Assembly (NCBI GenBank): GCA_016706225.1
Contig: JADJKB010000022.1
Location: 620,001 to 684,000, forward strand
Origin: Myxococcales bacterium
Lineage (GTDB): Bacteria > Myxococcota_A > Polyangia > Polyangiales > Polyangiaceae
Direction of reading: 5' to 3'
Length of the DNA stretch: 64,000 nt
The position numbers and the translations under genes are program-made. How positions within the stretch are numbered: the first letter of the stretch is position 1; each line of letters opens with the position of its first letter. The notes beneath the pieces are model-generated. The model was not told where the DNA came from, ran no database searches, and was given only the letters and a program-made list of their open reading frames with translations. Below are positions 9,718-16,497 of the stretch, piece after piece.

Positions 9718-10506
9718 TCAGGCTTTCGTTTCGCTGAACCGGGCCAAACGACGCAGGAGGTCGAGGTGACCATCGGGTACTGGATCGAACTGACTCGCCT
9801 CGAACAGCGCGCGGCTCGCCTCGTCTTCACGCATGGCCACGAGCGCGGCTACGAGCTGCCGGCGCACGGCGGGGTCAACCCGGCGGCTCACGGCAATCAC
9901 GTCGCCGGGGATCGGCCCCACCAAGAGCAGCACCTTGGCGACCGAAGGCCCGCCCAGGGACAACCACGGTGCCGAACCCAGCTTGCCGGTCACCGGGTCG
10001 AGGCCCACGTGTGTGGCGCCGAGGTCGACGCGACCTTCCAGGACCGCCCGGGTCACGGCCTCGTGGGTGTCGAGCAAGAGCTCCTCGGCGAAGGCCTCCG
10101 TCAGGGCCACACCCATCGAACGCAGGTGCCAGCGCGGGACGAAGTAGCCGGAAGCACTCTCTTTCGACACCCATGCGACTCTGGCCTGGCGTAGCTCTTC
10201 GGGTTTGTGGATCGGACTGTCGGCCTTGGCGAAGAGGGCACTGTAGTAGCCGGCCCGCGCCGAGCGATGGACGACGACGGCGCTGGTGGCGGCACCGCTG
10301 TCCTCGAGATCGATCGCCACCAACGGCGGGGCCCAGATCAAGTCGAGGTGCCGGGCGCGCGACTCCTCGACCATCTCGGGGTAGGTGCCAAAGACCCGCG
10401 GTTCGATGGCAAGTCCCGTGACCTGGGTGAGCTTCGCGCAGAAGCGAGCCAAGGCCTCTGCGCTCGGAACCTCGCCGGAAACGATGGCAAATGTGAGAGC
10501 TGACAC
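9718..10506 (-). CDS. PhnD-family substrate-binding-like protein without signal peptide
   Basis: The 262-residue protein has the layout of phosphate/phosphonate (PhnD-like) ABC-transporter binding proteins: an LxxAIVSGEVP opening strand, VFGTYPEMVEESRARHLDLIWAPP, and a middle segment with ARVAWVSKESASGYFVPR, which fits the ligand loop SxSGYxxP of the family. The N-terminus starts directly with the first strand and shows no signal peptide or lipobox, so it may act in the cytoplasm. No permease or ATPase gene is adjacent; the downstream gene on the same strand is a receptor-like Ser/Thr kinase. A role as a ligand sensor is possible but is inference. The fold call is fairly secure, the ligand is not. 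Confidence 0.8.
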   Translation of the reverse strand: MSALTFAIVSGEVPSAEALARFCAKLTQVTGLAIEPRVFGTYPEMVEESRARHLDLIWAPPLVAIDLEDSGAATSAVVVHRSARAGYYSALFAKADSPIHKPEELRQARVAWVSKESASGYFVPRWHLRSMGVALTEAFAEELLLDTHEAVTRAVLEGRVDLGATHVGLDPVTGKLGSAPWLSLGGPSVAKVLLLVGPIPGDVIAVSRRVDPAVRRQLVAALVAMREDEASRALFEASQFDPVPDGHLDLLRRLARFSETKA

Positions 10507-10575
10507 CCGCGGTCGAGTCTATGCCCCGGACGACGGCGAAAGTCACCCGCTCGGTGCCACAGCCAAAGGTGTGCT

Positions 10576-10899
10576 ATGAACCGGCACATGACCGAGCACT
10601 CTCACGACGAGACCGAGGGCGTCGTCGTCTCGCATCTGACGGAAGAACCCGACGAGCTCGCTGCGGACGAACCGCGCACGCCCGGCTGGATGCCCCTGCT
10701 CGGAGGCACGCTGTTTCTGGCAGCTGCGATCTTCTTCGTCGCAACCCAGCCCCCCGGCAAGACCTCGGAAGAGTTGCAGAGCGCAGCCCGAGCCGCGGCC
10801 GAAGAGGCCAAGGCCAAGGCCGCACCGCCACCGGCGCCCGCAGCGCCCGCCATGCCCATGCCCGCGCCCGGTGGACAACCACCGAAGCAAGGCGGTTGA
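10576..10899 (+). CDS. Small single-span membrane protein with Ala/Pro-rich tail
   Basis: A 107-residue protein. An acidic, His-containing N-terminus (residues 1-35) precedes one membrane helix (about 39-57, WMPLLGGTLFLAAAIFFVA). A short Ala/Glu helix and a Pro/Ala/Met-rich tail follow. The ATG at 10576 has AAAGG 6 bp upstream; a second ATG four codons later is possible. It is divergent from the PhnD-like gene. I do not recognise a family; the composition suggests an inner-membrane protein with a flexible exported tail. Confidence 0.65.
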   Translation: MNRHMTEHSHDETEGVVVSHLTEEPDELAADEPRTPGWMPLLGGTLFLAAAIFFVATQPPGKTSEELQSAARAAAEEAKAKAAPPPAPAAPAMPMPAPGGQPPKQGG

Positions 10900-11050
10900 G
10901 GCAGCTGAGCCCGCCGGTCGGCGGGCAAGAGTAGAAAACTGGAGAAGCCGGGACCGGAACACACGAACCGGGCCGCACCCGTGCAGCACGCGCGACGCAG
11001 AAAACGCTCGCCTTTGTCGGCATCCCATGCAATATCCCGCGTCCCGTTTC

Positions 11051-11126
11051 GGGGTCGTAGCTCAGCTGGGAGAGCGCCTGGATGGCATCCAGGAGGTCTG
11101 GGGTTCGATCCCCCACGGCTCCACCA
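11051..11126 (+). tRNA. tRNA-Ala(GGC)
   Basis: Acceptor stem GGGGTCG/CGGCTCC (one G-T and one T-G pair), D arm GCTC...GAGC, anticodon stem CCTGG/CCAGG with loop ATGGCAT giving anticodon GGC (11084-11086), and T arm TGGGG-TTCGATC-CCCCA. The CCA end is encoded (11124-11126). Confidence 0.96.
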
Positions 11127-11223
11127 AAGCAATGAATTCGAACCGACCTCCGCGACCTCGAGGAGGTTGAGGCGCTCGAGCTTGCGGCGGGCCCGGACGC
11201 AGGGTCTTCGGCTTCGCCCGCCC

Positions 11224-12996
11224 TCAACTTCGCGGCGCTCGGTCCGCGAGGAACGACAGCACCGCGGCTCGCTCCTCCGTTCGGAGCGAGAACAGGTCGA
11301 AGATCAGCTCGTCGAGCCGTGACCGGAGCTCCTGGCTCGTTCCCGAATTCGTTGCCTGGTGCGTGAGCTGACTGATCTCGTGGCGCTTCTCCGGGTGGTG
11401 CGGCGGTGCGGGCAACGCCCGGAGGTGCGCCACTTTGACCTGCGGGAACACCGCCTGGCGTGCGTCGCGGCGCGCAGCCAGGTGCAGCGCGCGATAGAGC
11501 GAGCTGTTGAGAAGTGCGACGGCGAACGCCGGCGAGATGTCCTCGTGCTGAAAACCCGCCAGGAGGGTGTTGCGAAATGGCAGGCCCGTGTGCAGCGCGG
11601 CGATGGGGAACTTTGCGGTTTGGCGCACCACGAAGCGCGCCCGCGCGAAGTGCTCCGGCGGGCGCAGTCGACAACGCGAGCGCGCGAGCACGCTGGGCTC
11701 TGGCCACAGGAACAAGCGTGGCGCGCCGACGTGAAACTCGGAGACTCGTTTGCCTTCGAGCAGCGGCACCGTGTGCCGCTCGTCGGGAGCATCAGCCCAC
11801 AAGAACAGCGAGCTCGCGACCTCACCCGCGCTCTGGAACCCCAGCTCACCGAACAGCTCCCGCGGCAAACTCGGCAGGCTCGACATACGCGAGAGCACCT
11901 CCGGAACCGCGATCTCGGCCGCGAGCGCGCCCGCGCGCTGCCGCTCGACGAGGCGAAAGGGCCGCCCGTCCTCGGCGCCGCTCCCGGGCGCCGCGATCAA
12001 CGCAAAACAGGGCTGCGTGACCCCTTCGAAGGCATCCTGTCCGAACTCGAGCAGCGGCTCGACCGGTGCGTGAGAAACGCCGAGTGCACGACGCACCGGC
12101 CGGTAACCCTCGAGATCGGCGAGGGGGCTGGGAACGACCAACGCGATGATGCCGGTCTTCGCCAGCTCCGTTGCACGCTCCACGAACAGACCGTGCAACG
12201 TCGGGTAACCGCGGAATGCAGAGAAGGCCTCGCTCAATCGGCGACGCTCCTGACGCTCGAGCGGTTGCGCCGCGCGCCCCGCGAACGCAACCCACGGCGG
12301 ATTGCCCAGCACCACATCGAAGCCCGCGGCCGTGTCGCCGTCGAGCTCGTGCTCCCAGCCGCGCTCGAGCGCGTCCTGCACCACGAGGCGTCGCCGGAGC
12401 ACCCGCGGGTCGAGCGTGCCGTCATTGCACCAGAGCCACAGCACAGCCTCCGCCACCGCCACTGCGAGCGGGCTGATGTCCGCGCCATACAGACTGCGCT
12501 CGAGCACCGAGCGCCGCAGCGCGCGGTCGGCGGGCGCAGGCGCGGCGAGCTGACGCGCGGCTTCCAGCAAGAACGCCCCGCCGCCCAGCGCAGGGTCACA
12601 GATGCGAAGCCCGACCCGCGGCCCCCCGGCCGCGGCGAACGCAGCGGTCGTCACCGCGCGCGTGAGCGTCTGCGGTGTGTAGTAACTGCCGCTGCGCTTG
12701 CGACCGTGCACCTCGAGCGTGAGCTCGTACAGCTGCCCGAGCTCGTCGACCTCCGCCGTCGCGAAGTGGAGGCGCAGCGCATCGAGGCCGGGCCCCGTGG
12801 CTGGCACGACCTCAGCCTCGAAGATCCTGAGCCTCCGAAGGAGCGTTGGCTCGAGCCCACGCTGCTCTGCCAGAGCACGCGCTGCCAGACACACCACGGT
12901 GCGACGCCGAACCTCGGGTGAGACGTCGGCTGCAAGCTCAGCCAAAGAGCGAGCTGCGAGCGCCCCAAGCCCGCTCGAAGTCTTCAGCGTGCCCAC
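11224..12996 (-). CDS. Eco57I-like N6-adenine DNA methyltransferase, orphan
   Basis: A 590-residue protein with the order of class I adenine DNA methylases. A helical N-terminal region comes first, then the SGSYYTPQTLTRAV motif (~102-115) placed before the SAM-binding motif I DPALGGGAFL (134-143), then YGADISPLAVAVAE and the catalytic NPPW (232-235). The C-terminal half (~350-590) resembles the target-recognition part of Eco57I/TaqI-type enzymes. Motif I has ALGGG in place of the usual ACGSG. No endonuclease motif is recognisable and no restriction gene is adjacent, so it looks like a solitary methylase or a diverged type IIG relic. Neighbours on the same strand are pdxA (93 bp upstream) and nothing downstream. 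Recognition sequence unknown. Confidence 0.85.
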   Translation of the reverse strand: MGTLKTSSGLGALAARSLAELAADVSPEVRRRTVVCLAARALAEQRGLEPTLLRRLRIFEAEVVPATGPGLDALRLHFATAEVDELGQLYELTLEVHGRKRSGSYYTPQTLTRAVTTAAFAAAGGPRVGLRICDPALGGGAFLLEAARQLAAPAPADRALRRSVLERSLYGADISPLAVAVAEAVLWLWCNDGTLDPRVLRRRLVVQDALERGWEHELDGDTAAGFDVVLGNPPWVAFAGRAAQPLERQERRRLSEAFSAFRGYPTLHGLFVERATELAKTGIIALVVPSPLADLEGYRPVRRALGVSHAPVEPLLEFGQDAFEGVTQPCFALIAAPGSGAEDGRPFRLVERQRAGALAAEIAVPEVLSRMSSLPSLPRELFGELGFQSAGEVASSLFLWADAPDERHTVPLLEGKRVSEFHVGAPRLFLWPEPSVLARSRCRLRPPEHFARARFVVRQTAKFPIAALHTGLPFRNTLLAGFQHEDISPAFAVALLNSSLYRALHLAARRDARQAVFPQVKVAHLRALPAPPHHPEKRHEISQLTHQATNSGTSQELRSRLDELIFDLFSLRTEERAAVLSFLADRAPRS

Positions 12997-13089
12997 GGAC
13001 GTGAAGCCTAGGCGAGCGGACTGCGGATGGATAGCCCGCGCGTGCTGGCTGAGTTCCGCGAACGGAGCACCGATGCAGCGATCCGCCAG

Positions 13090-14067
13090 CTAACCCACGA
13101 GCTTGGCGGCCAGCTTCATCGCTGCGAGCATGCCACCGGGATCGGCGACTCCCTTCCAGGCAATGTCGTAGCCGGTGCCGTGATCCACGCTCGTGCGCAC
13201 GACGCTCAGGCCCATGGTCACGTTCACGGCGTCACCGAAGGCAACGAGCTTGAGGGGAATCGTCGCCTGATCGTGGTACATGGCCACGACCCCGTCGTAC
13301 TCGCGTGCGAGCGCCCGACGGTAGGCCGTCTCGGCACCGACTGGACCCACGACGGCCACCCGCGTTCCGAGCGCGCGCTGGGCGGCGCGCATGCCGGGCA
13401 GGATCGCCGTGCGTTCTTCCGCTCCGAGCAGCTCGCCTTCTCCCGCGTGGGGATTCAGCGAACACACCGCCAGCGTGGAGCGTCGTCGACCCTGACGCCA
13501 CAAGAGCTCGGCCAGCGCCACGATGGCAGCTTTCACTGCCCGAGGTGTGATCGCGCGCGGCACCCGCGAGAGCGGCAGGTGTGTCGTGACCAAGCTGGTC
13601 GTGAGCTTCGGTGAAGCGAAACACATCACGACCGCTTTCGCCCCGTCGCGCTCCGCCAGGTGCTCCGTGTGGCCACGAAAGCGGCTTGCACCCGGCGCCC
13701 CTGAGCCCGCAATCGCCAGCTTGCTGACGGGCCCAGTGACGAGGGCACTCCCGACGCCAGCGCGAACCAGATCGAATGCGATGTCGATGTACGCCAGCGC
13801 AGCGACTCCGCTCGCTGATGTTGGTCGCCCCGGACGCCGATCCCGCGCCGCGAGGGGCGGACCGACGTGCAACACCCGCACCTGGTTCTTGCGCGCGTCG
13901 TGGGCGAAGGGCACGAGACGCGCCGGGTCGACCCGCATGCGCTCCGCAGCCAAGACGAGGCAGCGAAAATCGCCCACGAGCACGCACGGCGCGCCGAGCT
14001 TCGCCGCGGCTGCCACCGACACCTCGGGACCAATGCCGGCGGGACAGCCGGTGCTGACGATGATCAC
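13090..14067 (-). CDS. pdxA: 4-hydroxythreonine-4-phosphate dehydrogenase
   Basis: PdxA oxidises 4-phosphohydroxy-L-threonine with NAD in the DXP-dependent pathway to pyridoxal phosphate. The 325-residue length is normal. Family blocks present are GCPAGIGPEVS at the N-terminus (normally GDPAGIGPE), RGHTEHLAERDG, SLNPHAGEGELLG, VAMYHDQATIPLK and SVDHGTGYDIAWKG. These hold the metal-binding histidines and the substrate residues. The start is GTG, overlapping the stop of the upstream winged-helix gene by GTGA, so the two are coupled. The Cys in place of Asp in the first block is unusual but away from the metal site. Confidence 0.94.
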   Translation of the reverse strand: MIIVSTGCPAGIGPEVSVAAAAKLGAPCVLVGDFRCLVLAAERMRVDPARLVPFAHDARKNQVRVLHVGPPLAARDRRPGRPTSASGVAALAYIDIAFDLVRAGVGSALVTGPVSKLAIAGSGAPGASRFRGHTEHLAERDGAKAVVMCFASPKLTTSLVTTHLPLSRVPRAITPRAVKAAIVALAELLWRQGRRRSTLAVCSLNPHAGEGELLGAEERTAILPGMRAAQRALGTRVAVVGPVGAETAYRRALAREYDGVVAMYHDQATIPLKLVAFGDAVNVTMGLSVVRTSVDHGTGYDIAWKGVADPGGMLAAMKLAAKLVG

Positions 14068-14882
14068 GGTCGCACCTCCGAGCTTGGTGGTTCGGAAGGC
14101 GGCGGCGGCAGCTCTGAATCACCACTCGTGCTCGCCTTTGCGGTCAGACCCGCCGGAGCGCGCAACTTGTAACCCGCGCCACGCACCGTCTCGAGCGGCA
14201 GCGCATCCCCGAGCTTGGCGCGCAGGCGCCGCACGTGAATGTCGACCGTGCGCGGGCCACCTTCGTAACGATTGCCCCAAACCCGCGCCAAAAGGTGCTC
14301 TCGGCTGTGAACTCGGCCGCGGCGTTCGCACAAATACGCGAGCAGCGAGAACTCTTTTGCGGTGAGGGTCACGATCCGACCGTGCGCACTCACGACGTGT
14401 GCGGCCTTGTCGACCACCAGTGCGCCCACTTTGAGATGCTCGTCCGTCGAGAACTCACTGCGCCGCCACTCGATGGCTCGAATGCGCGCATACAGCTCCT
14501 CCGGCACGTAGGGGTGAAGCACAAAATCGTCGAAGCCGCTCGATGGCTCCACCCGTGCCAGCTGCCCCACGGTCAGCGCGATCAGCGCGCCAACTCCGTC
14601 GAACGAACTCTCCTTGCGCACGGCCCGCAGCGCCGCGATCGCCAGGTCCGGGCGGTCCAGCGCTTCGAACACGAACGCGCGCGCACGGACCCCGCGCGCC
14701 TCGTCGTCGTCCTCGACCAGGTTCAACGGATCGTCCCACAGGTCCAGGGTGCGCACGTCTGCCCCGAGCTGCCGCAGCGTGGACGCAGCTCCGTCTTCCC
14801 GCTCTAGCAGCGGACCGTGGCCGATCACCCCCACGAACGTGCGAGAGCGCCCGCCGCGTGGTTCAACCGATCTCGGTGCCAC
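14064..14882 (-). CDS. OmpR-type winged-helix regulator with degenerate receiver
   Basis: Residues ~150-240 form a clear OmpR/PhoB DNA-binding domain: LTAKEFSLLAYLCERRGRV, LLARVWG, RTVDIHVRRLRAKLG and TVRGAGYKL. The first ~130 residues look like a receiver that has lost its chemistry: the phospho-acceptor segment reads PDLAIAAL instead of PDLxLLDL, and the switch region reads DDFVLHPYVPEELYARIRA with His where Lys is expected. It would therefore be a phosphorylation-independent regulator. The tail is Pro/Ser-rich. The gene overlaps tldD by 20 bp at its 5' end and pdxA by 4 bp at its 3' end. No sensor kinase is nearby. Confidence 0.88.
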   Translation of the reverse strand: MAPRSVEPRGGRSRTFVGVIGHGPLLEREDGAASTLRQLGADVRTLDLWDDPLNLVEDDDEARGVRARAFVFEALDRPDLAIAALRAVRKESSFDGVGALIALTVGQLARVEPSSGFDDFVLHPYVPEELYARIRAIEWRRSEFSTDEHLKVGALVVDKAAHVVSAHGRIVTLTAKEFSLLAYLCERRGRVHSREHLLARVWGNRYEGGPRTVDIHVRRLRAKLGDALPLETVRGAGYKLRAPAGLTAKASTSGDSELPPPPSEPPSSEVRP

Positions 14883-16377
14883 CTACGGTGATTTTCTGGA
14901 TCTTGATGGTTGGGCAACCAACGCCGACCGGGACACTCTGGCCATCCTTGCCGCAGGTCCAAATGCCGTCCGAGACCTCGACGTCGTTGCCGAGCATGCT
15001 CACGTCGCGGAGTGTCTCGGGACCATTGCCGATCAGGTTCACACCCTTGAGCGGAGCCGTGAGCTTGCCATCTTCGATCAGGTAACTCTCGGTCAGCGAG
15101 AACACGAAGTCACCGTTCGAAATGTCGACCTGACCTCCACCGAAGGTCTTGGCAAAGATGCCCCGCTTGACGCTCTTGATGATCTCCTCCGGGTCGTGTG
15201 GACCCGCCAAGAGCACCGTGTTCGTCATGCGCGGCATGGGCACACAAGCAAAACTCTCGCGCCGCCCATTGCCACGCGGAGACACCTTGAAATGCCGCGC
15301 GGACAGCCGATCTTGCATGTAACCGCGCAAGACGCCGTTCTCGATCAGCACGCTCTTCTCCGGCTCGACGCCCTCGTCGTCGACGTTGATGGAACCCCGG
15401 CTCTGGAGGAACGTCGGATCGTCCACCACCGTGCACAGCTCACTCGCGACCGGCTTGCCGACCATGCCGGTGTAGTTGCTGGTGCCCTTGCGATTGAAGT
15501 CGGCCTCGAGCCCGTGGCCGACCGCCTCGTGCAACAAGATGCCGCTGTCACCGGGAGCGAGCACTACCTCCATCTGGCCGGCGGGCGCTTGTTTCGCGCC
15601 GAGCAGGGTGAGGGCTTGGCGCGCGGCTCGCTCGGCGTGCCACTCGGGCGTCTTGTCGTCGAAGTAGTGGAGCGTCATCCGCCCGCCGCCGCCGCTCGAG
15701 CCCGACTCACGCTTGCCGTTCTCCTCGGCGATGGCGCGGACGCTGAAGCGCATCAGCGGTTGCACATCGTGGGCGAGGCGCCCGTCGCTCGTTGCGATGA
15801 GGATCTCGCGGATCTCCTCGGCGAAGCTCGCCTCGACCTTCAGAATGCGCGGGTCGAAGGCGTGCCCGGCCTTGCTGGCTCGCTCGAGCATCGCCCGCTT
15901 CTCCGTCCCGGCAACGTCGATGGTCGCCACGGGCAGGTCGTAACGACCGGGCAACGAGAGTGATTCGAGCCGGGCCGGGGGGGCCTTGCCCCCTTCATTG
16001 GCGATGCGCTGGGCGGTCTCGGCCGCGCGTTTCATGGACTCCCAGGTGAGGTCCTCGGTGTGCGCATAACCGGTCGCATCGCCGCGCTGCACCCGCACGC
16101 CAAGGCCCATGCTCACGCCTCGAGACGCGCTCTTCGTGATGCCCTCCTCGAACACGAGGCCGCCGCCGGCGCGGTACTCGAAGAACAAATCGGCGTAGTC
16201 GCCGCCCCGCCCGAGGGCGATGCCCAGGAGCTTCCTGCAGATCTCGGCGTCGACGGCGAAGGGTCCGCCGGACGCAAACGGGGCCCGGTAGCTGCTCTCT
16301 GCGATCATCGGGCGAGACGATGAAGCGACTCGCCCCGAGCCGCAACCGCTGGCGAGAAGCGCAGTTAGAACCCCCAA
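14863..16377 (-). CDS. tldD: TldD-family metalloprotease, possible lipoprotein form
   Basis: TldD is the zinc-bearing subunit of the TldD/TldE protease, which degrades unfolded peptides and processes RiPP leaders in E. coli. The 504-residue protein has the catalytic HEAVGH motif (283-288, HExxxH) in LLHEAVGHGLEADF, and the family blocks KGTSNYTGMVGKPVAS, DDEGVEPEKSVLIENG and PRMTNTVLLAGP. The only usable start before the conserved region is TTG at 16377, with GGGGAGGAG just upstream; it gives a hydrophobic leader ending in LLASGC, a near-lipobox, whereas known TldD is cytosolic. ATG 22 codons in (PMIAESS) is the cytosolic alternative. No tldE lies beside it; a tldD-tldE pair is at 48.4-51.2 kb. 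Confidence 0.9.
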   Translation of the reverse strand: MGVLTALLASGCGSGRVASSSRPMIAESSYRAPFASGGPFAVDAEICRKLLGIALGRGGDYADLFFEYRAGGGLVFEEGITKSASRGVSMGLGVRVQRGDATGYAHTEDLTWESMKRAAETAQRIANEGGKAPPARLESLSLPGRYDLPVATIDVAGTEKRAMLERASKAGHAFDPRILKVEASFAEEIREILIATSDGRLAHDVQPLMRFSVRAIAEENGKRESGSSGGGGRMTLHYFDDKTPEWHAERAARQALTLLGAKQAPAGQMEVVLAPGDSGILLHEAVGHGLEADFNRKGTSNYTGMVGKPVASELCTVVDDPTFLQSRGSINVDDEGVEPEKSVLIENGVLRGYMQDRLSARHFKVSPRGNGRRESFACVPMPRMTNTVLLAGPHDPEEIIKSVKRGIFAKTFGGGQVDISNGDFVFSLTESYLIEDGKLTAPLKGVNLIGNGPETLRDVSMLGNDVEVSDGIWTCGKDGQSVPVGVGCPTIKIQKITVGGTEIG

Positions 16378-16497
16378 GACTCCTCCCCACCCGCCCGAAA
16401 TCTCAAGTCAATTTGACGGTGACCCGGGCCATCGCGTACGATTTGGCGCCTCCATCCCCCCTGCCCGAGCGCCGCCGGCTCCGGCAGAAGGCCCCAA

